Shown here: positions 56,948-64,000 of the stretch, piece by piece
Numbering within the stretch: position 1 is the first letter of the stretch
How the letters are laid out: every line of letters begins with the position of its first letter
Source of the DNA: Sphingomonas gellani
GTDB lineage: Bacteria > Pseudomonadota > Alphaproteobacteria > Sphingomonadales > Sphingomonadaceae
Reading direction: 5' to 3'
NCBI RefSeq assembly: GCF_900110035.1
Contig: NZ_FOCF01000002.1
Location: 372,001 to 436,000 of the forward strand
Length of the DNA stretch: 64,000 bases
The notes under the pieces: generated by a model
Databases searched by the model: none
Told to the model about the DNA's origin: nothing
The model's input: the letters and a program-made list of their open reading frames with translations, nothing else
Position numbers and translations under genes: made by a program

Positions 56948-58309
56948 TCAGGCGGCGAACTTCGCCACGAACTCGCCCGCGCTGCTCTTCAACTGCACCA
57001 GCTTCGAGTCCAGCCCGTCGAAGCCACGACCGACCCCGTCGATCTCGCTGGCCACCGCCTCGGTATCCTCGCGGATCGCGGCGATGGTGTTGGACATGCT
57101 GTCCGCCGCCAACGCCGTCTCGTCCACGGCGGCGGTGATCGCGGTCACCGTCTGCGCCTGCGCCTCCATGGCGAAGCGGATGCGGTCGGCGCTGTCCTGC
57201 ACCTCCGCCACCGTCGCCTTGATCGACGCGTTGGTGTCCACCGTGGACCGGGTGGCCGACTGGATCGCGGCAATCTTCGCGGCGATGTCATCGGTCGCGC
57301 GCGCGGTCTGGTTGGCCAGGCTCTTCACCTCCTGCGCCACCACAGCGAAGCCGCGCCCCGCATCGCCCGCGCGCGCCGCCTCGATGGTGGCGTTCAACGC
57401 GAGCAGGTTGGTCTGCCCGGCGATGTCGCGGATCAGGCCCAGGATCGATTCGATCGACTTGGCGTGATCGCTCAGCGCCTCGCTCATGCCGACCGCCTGG
57501 CCCGCCTGGCTGGCCGCACGGGTGGAGATTTCCGCCGCCGCCTCGACCTCGGTGCGCGCATCCTCGATCGCGCGGATCAGCCCGGCCGCGGTCTGCGCCG
57601 CCTCGCGCATCGCGACCGCCGACTGTTCGGCCGCCGCCGCGACCTCCGACGCCTTGCCCAGCACCCCGCGCGCGGAGGCGGAGCTGCGCGCCGCCTGGTT
57701 GCGCAGCGCGTGGCCTTCGTCCGTCGCGGTTTCCACGATCGTGGCGATGCCGTCACGGAACGCATCGGCCAGCCGCTCGCGCCCATGCAGCTCGACATGC
57801 GCGGCGAACCCGGCGAACAGCTCCACCGTGATCTCGGTTTCCATCCCGAACAGGCGCAGCAGCACGTCGACCATGTCGCCATGGCGCGGGTCGTCGGCGG
57901 GCACACGGCGCATCAACACGGCAAGCGCGACGCGGTCGCTGGCGCACGACATGGCCAGCACGTCCTTGGTGGTGACGTCGGCGGCATAGGCGGACGCGAC
58001 GGAGCGTTCCAGCGATTCGACCCACTCGCGGCCCGCCACGTTGCAGAACCGGTTGCGCAGATAGGTCTTGCCCGCACGCATCCGGTTTTCCGCCTGCAGC
58101 GCGGACCATTCCGGCGCGTTCGGGTTGGCCCGGCGCCAATGGTCCCAATAGGCCTGCACGATTTCCGCCGCATCCGGCTCCAGGATCGGCCACAGCTCGC
58201 CCGCCCGCTCGACCAGCGTATTGTCGCCGCCGTCGAACACCCGGATCAGCGCGTCCAGGTCGATGGTCGCCGCCACGGTGGTTGGGGCAGGTATTATGGT
58301 CTTCGGCAC
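56948..58309 (-). CDS. Soluble methyl-accepting chemotaxis protein with globin-sensor-like N-terminus
   Basis: About 453 residues with no transmembrane segment, so cytoplasmic. GTG 58309 has an AGGA 8 nt upstream; the frame could start at GTG 58324. Residues about 15-185 are all-helical and resemble protoglobin/globin-coupled sensor domains ([23 protein letters not shown]...[18 protein letters not shown]...[19 protein letters not shown]). At the position where the heme proximal His would lie I read Tyr108. The C-terminal MCP domain has [50 protein letters not shown] at the hairpin tip. No CheR/CheB tail pentapeptide is seen. No che genes are nearby. Confidence 0.88.
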   Translation of the reverse strand: MPKTIIPAPTTVAATIDLDALIRVFDGGDNTLVERAGELWPILEPDAAEIVQAYWDHWRRANPNAPEWSALQAENRMRAGKTYLRNRFCNVAGREWVESLERSVASAYAADVTTKDVLAMSCASDRVALAVLMRRVPADDPRHGDMVDVLLRLFGMETEITVELFAGFAAHVELHGRERLADAFRDGIATIVETATDEGHALRNQAARSSASARGVLGKASEVAAAAEQSAVAMREAAQTAAGLIRAIEDARTEVEAAAEISTRAASQAGQAVGMSEALSDHAKSIESILGLIRDIAGQTNLLALNATIEAARAGDAGRGFAVVAQEVKSLANQTARATDDIAAKIAAIQSATRSTVDTNASIKATVAEVQDSADRIRFAMEAQAQTVTAITAAVDETALAADSMSNTIAAIREDTEAVASEIDGVGRGFDGLDSKLVQLKSSAGEFVAKFAA

Positions 58310-58495
58310 GGCCAGGGTCCTCACGGGTGCGAGCGATGGATGGTCACCGACCGGCTACCCCGCCGCTGGTTAACAGGCGGTTAGGCCGGCCGACCCGGCC
58401 ACCCTGCGATGCCCGCGCGGCTTGCATCATGGCACGGGACGCCTAATAGGTCCGACGATCCGCCCTTTGCCGCCAATACCCAAGGAAACAGCATC

Positions 58496-58906
58496 TTGGC
58501 CTCGCGCACGCCCGCCCGCCCGATCAGCCCCCATATACAGGTGTATAAATGGGGCCCGCACATGCTGGTCTCCATCCTGCACCGCGCGACCGGCGGCGTC
58601 CTGTCGACGGTGGGCAGCGTGCTGCTGGTCTGGTTCCTTGCCGCGCTTGCGGGTGGGGAGGGGTCCTATGCCACGTTCCGCGACGTCTTCACGCATGACG
58701 ACGGCCGCCTGAACGTGATCGGCTATGTGGTCGGCATCGGCATCACGCTGGCGCTGTTCCAGCATATGGCTTCGGGCGTCCGCCACCTGGTGCTCGACAC
58801 CGGCGCCGGTTTCGAGCTGAAGCGCAACAAGACGGGGGCGCTGGCGACGCTGCTGTTCTCGGTGGTCGCGACGGCGGCGTTCTGGCTTTACCTGGGGATG
58901 AAGTAA
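58496..58906 (+). CDS. sdhC: Succinate dehydrogenase cytochrome b556 subunit
   Basis: 136 residues. TTG 58496, 9 nt after AAGGA, gives the family start ASRTPARPISPHIQVYKWGPHM. Three transmembrane helices; SILHRATGGVLSTVGSVLLVWFL (quinone-site Ser/Arg region) and LFQHMASGVRHLVLDTGAGFE with the heme-ligand His. Membrane anchor of complex II. TAATG overlap with sdhD. Confidence 0.94.
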   Translation: MASRTPARPISPHIQVYKWGPHMLVSILHRATGGVLSTVGSVLLVWFLAALAGGEGSYATFRDVFTHDDGRLNVIGYVVGIGITLALFQHMASGVRHLVLDTGAGFELKRNKTGALATLLFSVVATAAFWLYLGMK

Positions 58907-59289
58907 TGGGCACCGGCACCTCGCTCGGCCGCGTTCGCGGGCTCGGCTCCGCCAAGGAGGGCACGCACCATTGGTGGCGGCAGCGTATCACCGCGGGATC
59001 CAGCCTGTTCCTGATGCTGTGGCTCGTCGCCTCGATCCTGAACCGGTCCAGCTTCGACTATGTGTCGCTGCACGGCTGGCTCCAGTCGGCCTGGGTCGCG
59101 ATCCCCATGGCGCTGCTGGTCCTGTCGGTGTTCTACCATTTCCGCCTGGGGTTGCAGGTGGTGATTGAGGATTACCAGCATGACGAAACGCGCATCGTCG
59201 CGCTGGTCCTGCTGAACTTCTTCACCGTCGGCCTCGGCGCCGTCGCCATCTTCGCGATCCTCAAGATCGCGTTCGGAGCCTCTCACTGA
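58906..59289 (+). CDS. sdhD: Succinate dehydrogenase membrane anchor subunit
   Basis: 127 residues with three hydrophobic helices. [31 protein letters not shown] precedes helix 1; [23 protein letters not shown] contains the His and the conserved Asp-Tyr of the quinone site. With SdhC it holds heme b and the ubiquinone site. It overlaps sdhA by 1 nt. Confidence 0.95.
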   Translation: MGTGTSLGRVRGLGSAKEGTHHWWRQRITAGSSLFLMLWLVASILNRSSFDYVSLHGWLQSAWVAIPMALLVLSVFYHFRLGLQVVIEDYQHDETRIVALVLLNFFTVGLGAVAIFAILKIAFGASH

Positions 59290-61091
59290 TGCCTGCTGCC
59301 TACAAGATCATCGACCACACGTACGACGCGGTGGTCGTCGGGGCGGGCGGGTCCGGCCTGCGCGCGGTCATGGAATGCGCTCAGAACGGGCTGAAGACCG
59401 CGTGCATCACAAAGGTGTTCCCGACGCGCAGCCACACCGTCGCGGCACAGGGCGGCATCGCCGCCAGCCTCGGCAACATGGGCCCGGACCACTGGACCTG
59501 GCACATGTTCGACACCGTGAAGGGGTCCGACTGGCTCGGCGACCAGGACGCGATCGAATACATGGTGCGCGAGGCGCCGGCCGCGGTGTACGAGCTGGAA
59601 AACGCCGGCATGCCGTTCAGCCGCACGGACGAGGGGCGCATCTACCAGCGCCCATTCGGCGGCATGATGCAGAACATGGGCGAGGGCCCGCCTGCTCAGC
59701 GCACCTGCGCCGCCGCCGACCGTACCGGCCACGCGATGCTGCACACGCTGTACCAGCAGTCGCTGCGCTACGACGCGGACTTCTACGTCGAATATTTCGC
59801 GCTCGACCTCATCATGGAAAACGGCGCCTGCCGTGGTGTCATCGCGCTGTGCATGGAGGATGGCAGCATCCACCGCTTCCGCAGCCACAACACCGTGCTG
59901 GCGACCGGCGGTTATGGCCGCTGCTATTTCTCGGCGACCTCCGCGCACACCTGCACCGGCGATGGCGGCGGCATGGTGCTGCGCGCCGGCCTGCCGCTCC
60001 AGGACATGGAGTTCGTGCAGTTCCACCCGACCGGCATCTACGGCGCGGGCGTCCTCATCACGGAGGGTGCGCGCGGTGAGGGCGGCTACCTGACCAACTC
60101 GGAAGGGGAGCGCTTCATGGAGCGCTATGCCCCGTCCGCGAAGGACCTGGCCTCGCGCGACGTCGTGTCGCGTTCGATGGCGATGGAAATGCGCGAAGGG
60201 CGCGGCGTGGGTCAGCACAAGGACCATATCTTCCTGCACCTCGATCATATCGATCCCAAGGTGTTGCACGAGCGGCTGCCCGGCATCACGGAAACCGGCA
60301 AGATTTTCGCCGGCGTCGACCTGACCCGCCAGCCGCTGCCCGTCACGCCGACCGTCCACTACAACATGGGCGGCATCCCGACCAACTTCCACGGGGAGGT
60401 CGTGCGTCTGCAGGACGGCAACCCGGACAGCGTCGTGCCCGGCCTGTTCGCGGTGGGCGAGGCGGCGTGCGTGTCGGTCCATGGCGCCAACCGCCTCGGC
60501 TCCAACAGCCTGATCGACCTGGTCGTGTTCGGCCGCGCCACCGGCAAGCGGATCGCGGACATCACGAAGCCGAACACCACCCACAATGCGCTGCCCAAGG
60601 GGTCGGAGGAGCTGGCGCTCACCCGGCTCGACCACTTCCGCAACGCGAAGGGCGGAACCCCGACGGCACAGATCCGCTCCGAGATGCAGCGCACCATGCA
60701 AAAGCATTGCGCCGTGTTCCGTGACGATGCCCTGCTGAACGAGGGCAAGGACCTGATCGCCGCCACCTACAACCGGATGAGCGACGTCGGCATCCAGGAT
60801 CGATCCATGATCTGGAACACCGACCTGGTGGAAACGCTGGAACTCGACAACCTGATCGCGCAGGCGGTCGTGACCATGAACTCCGCCGCCAACCGCAAGG
60901 AATCGCGCGGCGCCCATGTCAACGAGGACTATCCGGACCGCAACGACGGCGAGTGGATGAAGCACACCATCACCACCTTCACCGGCTGGGGCGGCACCGG
61001 CGGCGCCACCGCGATCGACTACCGCCCCGTCCACGACTACACCCTCACCGACGAGGTGGAGTACATCAAGCCGAAGAAGCGGGTGTATTGA
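59289..61091 (+). CDS. sdhA: Succinate dehydrogenase flavoprotein subunit
   Basis: 600 residues. Oxidises succinate to fumarate with covalently bound FAD. FAD motif [20 protein letters not shown]; the flavin-linking His49 is in [13 protein letters not shown]; substrate residues lie in [40 protein letters not shown] and [15 protein letters not shown]. The C-terminal domain contains [24 protein letters not shown]. Full length. The iron-sulphur subunit gene sdhB does not follow within the window. Confidence 0.97.
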   Translation: MPAAYKIIDHTYDAVVVGAGGSGLRAVMECAQNGLKTACITKVFPTRSHTVAAQGGIAASLGNMGPDHWTWHMFDTVKGSDWLGDQDAIEYMVREAPAAVYELENAGMPFSRTDEGRIYQRPFGGMMQNMGEGPPAQRTCAAADRTGHAMLHTLYQQSLRYDADFYVEYFALDLIMENGACRGVIALCMEDGSIHRFRSHNTVLATGGYGRCYFSATSAHTCTGDGGGMVLRAGLPLQDMEFVQFHPTGIYGAGVLITEGARGEGGYLTNSEGERFMERYAPSAKDLASRDVVSRSMAMEMREGRGVGQHKDHIFLHLDHIDPKVLHERLPGITETGKIFAGVDLTRQPLPVTPTVHYNMGGIPTNFHGEVVRLQDGNPDSVVPGLFAVGEAACVSVHGANRLGSNSLIDLVVFGRATGKRIADITKPNTTHNALPKGSEELALTRLDHFRNAKGGTPTAQIRSEMQRTMQKHCAVFRDDALLNEGKDLIAATYNRMSDVGIQDRSMIWNTDLVETLELDNLIAQAVVTMNSAANRKESRGAHVNEDYPDRNDGEWMKHTITTFTGWGGTGGATAIDYRPVHDYTLTDEVEYIKPKKRVY

Positions 61092-61130
61092 GGGCATCTT
61101 GCTGAACGAGTGTGACACTTTCACCGTCGC

Positions 61131-61391
61131 ATGGTGGCTTTGCGGTTTGCCAACGCGGTGACAGTCACACTCGGGCCCTCGGACGACGCGGCGCAACATC
61201 GCATCCGGAACGGGCACTGCGCCTCGCTGATCGAGGCGGTGCGTGCCCGGCTCCGCGCGCGAGAGCGGGAAGAGGCGCGCTTCGACGGCATCCTGACGGT
61301 GCGGATCGCCCCCGCACCCGACGATCCCCCAAGCTCCCTGAGCCGGGCTGCTACGATTGCTTCTCTGAGGACGCGACGCGAGGCGCCGTGA
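61131..61391 (+). CDS. Possible small hypothetical protein
   Basis: 86-codon frame, 39 nt after sdhA. It shows GC-rich third positions and a helical charged core (SLIEAVRARLRAREREEARFDGILTVRIAPAPDD). No good ribosome-binding site and no family recognised. Its TGA overlaps the GTG of the next frame (GTGA), which is the main reason to list it. It could be non-coding; a long antisense frame also exists. Confidence 0.35.
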   Translation: MVALRFANAVTVTLGPSDDAAQHRIRNGHCASLIEAVRARLRAREREEARFDGILTVRIAPAPDDPPSSLSRAATIASLRTRREAP

Positions 61392-61705
61392 CCGTCACTG
61401 TCCGATGGCGCCCCTCCGCGCAGGCCGATCCGCTCGGCCTGCACGATCCGATCGTAATCAAGGCAGACCGCGACGCCGCATGTGAGGACGTCGCGGCGTT
61501 CGAGGGCTGGACGGTGCAGCGGATAAGCTTTCAGGACCAGGGAGCACCCCGCCACAATCCGGCAAGCGGTATTCGGGCGGACACGTACCGTCACCGCACC
61601 TTGATCGCCTGCCGCGTTCTCGAAAGCTCGATCGAGAGCGCACGCCCCGCGCATGCAGGTCACAATCCGGTACAAATGTCTTCCGGCGAGATTATCGCCA
61701 CATGA
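61388..61705 (+). CDS. Possible small hypothetical protein
   Basis: 105-codon frame starting at GTG 61388, overlapping the preceding frame (GTGA) and ending with an ATGA overlap on the metallopeptidase-like gene at 61702. Text such as TVTVRWRPSAQADPLGLHDPIVIKADRDAACEDVAAFEGWTVQRIS looks protein-like, and GC3 is high. No family recognised. The coupled junctions on both sides are suggestive but could arise by chance. Confidence 0.38.
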   Translation: MTVTVRWRPSAQADPLGLHDPIVIKADRDAACEDVAAFEGWTVQRISFQDQGAPRHNPASGIRADTYRHRTLIACRVLESSIESARPAHAGHNPVQMSSGEIIAT

Positions 61706-62550
61706 TCGCACGCCTGCTCGCCGCGGCTCTCCTTGCCAGCGCAGCCGCTTCGCCGCCCGCCGCCCTGCACCTCGACCCGTTCTACACGCAATATCGCAAC
61801 GCCGCCGGCATCCCGGTCGTGTCCTCCGCACGAACCCAGCCCGAAGCGCTCGACACCGCAGCCGCGATCGTCACCGACATGCTCTCTCACCGCCCCGACC
61901 TGGCAAGGGAGATGGTGCGGCAGGGCTACCGCGTCGCGGTCATGGCGCCGGAGGAAACCACCCTCGACCTGCCCGAACAGGCGGACTGGAAGAAGCCGGC
62001 CCCCGACGATGCGCGCCTGACCCGGTGCGAGCGCAAGCACTATGACGAACGCATCGGCCGCTACACCGACCGGCAATATTGGGACGCCCGCGCGCGGGGC
62101 ATGGGCGGCCTCCTGACCAGCGCGGCGACGGAGAACCTGCTCGCCGGGGCGAACGATCGCTACCACGGGCAGAACATCTTCGTGCATGAGTTCTCGCACG
62201 ACATCTTCCGCGCCAGCTATACCGCCGACCTGCCGCTCTACACGCGCATCCATGCCGCCTACGCCGCCGCGATGAAGGCGGGGCGCTGGCAGGGCGAATA
62301 TGCCTCCACCACCGCGGAGGAATATTGGGCGGTGGGGACGCAGTTCTGGTTCAACTCCGCCCCCGTCGCGCGGTTCGACGGGCGCACGGTGCTGTCGGAT
62401 GCCGACCTGTCCGCCTATGATCCGCCGCTCGCCGCCGTGCTGCGCCAGGTCTATGGCGACCGGCACCACCTTGCCGCAGACCGCTTCTGGCAACATCCCG
62501 ATCGCGTGCCGCCCGGCCCATTGCCGCGCTTCACGGCGGAGGTGTGCTGA
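61702..62550 (+). CDS. Secreted HExxH gluzincin-like metallopeptidase homologue
   Basis: 282 residues with signal peptide (residues 1-20, LLAAALLASAAASPPA). Zinc motif VHEFSHDIF gives His162, Glu163 and His166; the helix TTAEEYWAVGTQFWFN (Glu206/207) can provide the third ligand, as in gluzincins. Other blocks are NAAGIPVVSSARTQPEALDTAAAIVTDMLSHRPDLAREMVRQGYRVAVMAPEE and WDARARGMGGLLTSAATENLL. The overall pattern is like the anthrax-lethal-factor-like (ATLF) group of secreted bacterial and fungal proteins, recalled rather than searched. Target unknown; periplasmic or secreted. Confidence 0.82.
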   Translation: MIARLLAAALLASAAASPPAALHLDPFYTQYRNAAGIPVVSSARTQPEALDTAAAIVTDMLSHRPDLAREMVRQGYRVAVMAPEETTLDLPEQADWKKPAPDDARLTRCERKHYDERIGRYTDRQYWDARARGMGGLLTSAATENLLAGANDRYHGQNIFVHEFSHDIFRASYTADLPLYTRIHAAYAAAMKAGRWQGEYASTTAEEYWAVGTQFWFNSAPVARFDGRTVLSDADLSAYDPPLAAVLRQVYGDRHHLAADRFWQHPDRVPPGPLPRFTAEVC

Positions 62551-62589
62551 ACGCTTGCCGTCCGCCCCGTGCGGGTTCAGGGCGGCGTC

Positions 62590-63036
62590 ATGACATCGGG
62601 CCTGCTGTTCTCCGCCATCGCCTTTGTCGGCGGCATCCTGCTGGCGGTGCAGGCGCCGACCAATGCCCTGGTCGGCCGGGCGGCGGGGTCGCCGTTGATG
62701 GCGGCGCTGATCTCCTTTGCGGTCGGCATCGTCGCCCTGGGCGCGATGGCGTTGGCGACCGGCACCGCGCGCTGGACGCCGGAGATGCGGGCGCTGCCGC
62801 CCTATGTCTGGCTGGGCGGCTTGTACGGCGCGTTCTTCGTCGCGGCCGCCGCCTTCCTCGCCCCGCGTATCGGTGCCGGCGCGCTCCTGACCGCCGCGAT
62901 CGCGGGACAGCTGCTCGCCGGGCTAGTCCTCGACCGCTACGGCCTGCTCGGCCTCCCGCGCCACGACCTGTCGCTGCCGCGGATCGCGGGCGCGGTGCTG
63001 GTCCTGGCGGGGGCGGCGCTGGTGGGCCGCAGCTAG
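62590..63036 (+). CDS. YdcZ/DUF606-family DMT membrane protein
   Basis: 148 residues, five hydrophobic helices. SGLLFSAIAFVGGILLAVQAPTNALVGRAAGSPLMAALISFAVGIVAL is the family opening and PPYVWLGGLYGAFFVAAAAFLAPRIGAGALLTAAIAGQLLAGLVLDRYGLLG the centre, as in DMT_YdcZ proteins (half-size drug/metabolite transporters, probably dimeric). ATG 62590 is preferred to a GTG at 62569. Its TAG shares the CTAG palindrome with the stop of the convergent SDR gene. Confidence 0.9.
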   Translation: MTSGLLFSAIAFVGGILLAVQAPTNALVGRAAGSPLMAALISFAVGIVALGAMALATGTARWTPEMRALPPYVWLGGLYGAFFVAAAAFLAPRIGAGALLTAAIAGQLLAGLVLDRYGLLGLPRHDLSLPRIAGAVLVLAGAALVGRS

Positions 63037-64000
63037 TCGCGCTTGCGGCCGTTGGCGAACAGCACGCCGACCGCCAGCGCCAGCCCGCCCAGGCCGACCA
63101 CCGCCGTCGCGCCGGGGTGCTTGGCGGCGGCGGTGTACAGGCTGAACGGCTTGGGCGCATGTTCGCCTGACCGCTCCTGTCCCGTGCCCGGAGCGTCGGC
63201 GGCGAACAGGTTCGCGGGCTTCGGCTGACGCTTCTCCTTGTCGATAAAGGCGCGCGCCGCAACCGGTGCCAGCTTTTCGAACAGCCGCGGGAAATGTTGC
63301 GCGAACAGCGCCTGGGCCCGCCCTGCGCCACCGACGGTGATGTCGCGCCGCACATGGCTGGCGCAGAACAGGATCGCATCCGCGACCAGCTCGGGCGCGT
63401 AGACGGGCGGCGGGATCTGCGCCTCGCCCCCTGCCAGGTTCGTCGCGTGCTGACCGATCGGCGTGTCGATGCCCGATGGCTTGACCAGCGTCACCGCGAT
63501 CGGCGCGTCCCGCTCGGCCAGCTCCATGCGCAACGTCTCGACATAGGCCTTCACCGCATGCTTGGTCGCGGCATAGGCGCCCATCAGCGGGCTGGGCATG
63601 TCCGACGCGATCGATGCCACCGTGACCAGCGCGCCGCCGCCCGCCGCGTGCAGGTGCGGGATCGCCGCCAGGCAGCCATGCACCGCGCCGAAGTAATTGA
63701 CCTCGAACAGCCGGCGATGGTCGGCATCGCCGATCGTCTCCAGCCTGCCGTATATCGCCGTGCCCGCATTGTTGACCCAGCAGTCGATGCGCCCGAACCG
63801 GCGCACGGCATGCTCCGCCGCCGCCTGCACCGCCGCCTCGTCCGCGACGTCGGCGACGAAGTAATCCGCCGCGCCCCCGCTCGAAACGATCCCTTGCACC
63901 GCATCCGCCAGCGCCGCCTCGCTGCGCGCCACCAGCAGCACCTTCGCCCCCTGTCGCGCCGCCATGCGCGCGGTGACCAGCCCGATCCCCGAACTTGCGC
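63033..64000 (-). CDS. SDR-family oxidoreductase, 5' end cut by the window
   Basis: At least 322 codons; the frame is open to the window edge and the cofactor motif ASSGIG is encoded by the last bases, so only a few N-terminal residues are missing. NNAGTAIYG, catalytic SIASDMPSPLMGAYAATKHAVKAYVETLR (Ser, Tyr, Lys) and VKPSGIDTPI are present. The C-terminal 70 residues extend the SDR fold and end with a hydrophobic helix (ATAVVGLGGLALAVGVLFANGRKRD), suggesting membrane association. Substrate unknown. Confidence 0.92.
   Translation of the reverse strand, partial: ASSGIGLVTARMAARQGAKVLLVARSEAALADAVQGIVSSGGAADYFVADVADEAAVQAAAEHAVRRFGRIDCWVNNAGTAIYGRLETIGDADHRRLFEVNYFGAVHGCLAAIPHLHAAGGGALVTVASIASDMPSPLMGAYAATKHAVKAYVETLRMELAERDAPIAVTLVKPSGIDTPIGQHATNLAGGEAQIPPPVYAPELVADAILFCASHVRRDITVGGAGRAQALFAQHFPRLFEKLAPVAARAFIDKEKRQPKPANLFAADAPGTGQERSGEHAPKPFSLYTAAAKHPGATAVVGLGGLALAVGVLFANGRKRD

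Noticed and set aside
61121..61831. Long minus-strand open frame opposite the small ORFs downstream of sdhA
   Set aside because: Arg-rich text typical of an antisense shadow in GC-rich DNA; it overlaps the signal-peptide start of a well supported plus-strand gene.

Overview
The window is a 64 kb stretch of GC-rich alphaproteobacterial chromosome. It most likely comes from Sphingomonas or a close sphingomonad. The grounds are the style of the protein sequences, the abundant TonB-dependent receptors, the B12- and biotin-dependent propionyl-CoA gene order, the LytS/LytTR pair and the sphingomonad-type palindromic intergenic repeats. No search could be run, so this is a judgement from reading. 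There is no phage, plasmid backbone, CRISPR array or complete insertion sequence. Almost everything is chromosomal housekeeping and catabolic content with a few accessory patches.

Layout. 1-7.8 kb: the 3' end of typA, several small conserved or exported proteins, a tandem pair of Tat-exported ferritin-like proteins, and a LytS-type sensor kinase with a LytTR response regulator. 7.8-16.4 kb: a very large Oar-like TonB-dependent receptor, ligA, a Tat-signalled SDR, dapB, and nth, whose stop codon lies inside a tRNA-Arg(CCG) gene. 16.4-21.3 kb: a cobalamin riboswitch followed by btuB-btuF-btuC-btuD. 21.6-28.4 kb: a repeat-containing exported protein, a damaged ugd (UDP-glucose dehydrogenase) pseudogene, mtnP, gpsA, an AbrB-type membrane protein, a YecD-like isochorismatase-fold protein and an MFS transporter. 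28.4-39.6 kb: acs, diverging from a propionyl-CoA/methylmalonyl-CoA cluster (pccB, mce, enoyl-CoA hydratase, scpA, LprI-like, bioB, small membrane protein, pccA). This cluster is interrupted by a GIY-YIG nuclease gene framed by a perfect 29-bp inverted repeat. 39.8-44.6 kb: a NodT-MacA-MacB type tripartite efflux operon. 45-50.3 kb, minus strand: a PaoABC-like molybdenum aldehyde oxidoreductase with XdhC and MobA-like accessory proteins. 50.3-58.3 kb: glycerophosphodiesterase, phhA, small accessory genes, prmA, an SDR and a soluble globin-sensor-like chemoreceptor. 58.5-64 kb: sdhCDA, two small coupled ORFs of unknown function, a secreted HExxH metallopeptidase-like protein, a YdcZ-family membrane protein and a partial SDR.

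How it fits together. The strongest functional theme is vitamin-dependent C3 metabolism. Methylmalonyl-CoA mutase (ScpA) needs B12, and the riboswitch-controlled btuBFCD operon is a dedicated B12 import system. Propionyl-CoA carboxylase (PccA) needs biotin, and bioB lies in the same transcription unit. The succinyl-CoA produced enters the TCA cycle, where SdhCDA acts. I found no single dramatic new system. The observations most worth a second look are the inverted-repeat-bounded GIY-YIG cassette inside the pcc operon, the multiply damaged ugd, the asymmetric tandem ferritin-like pair, the secreted HExxH protein translationally linked to two unknown small ORFs, and the chemoreceptor whose globin-like domain appears to lack the proximal histidine.
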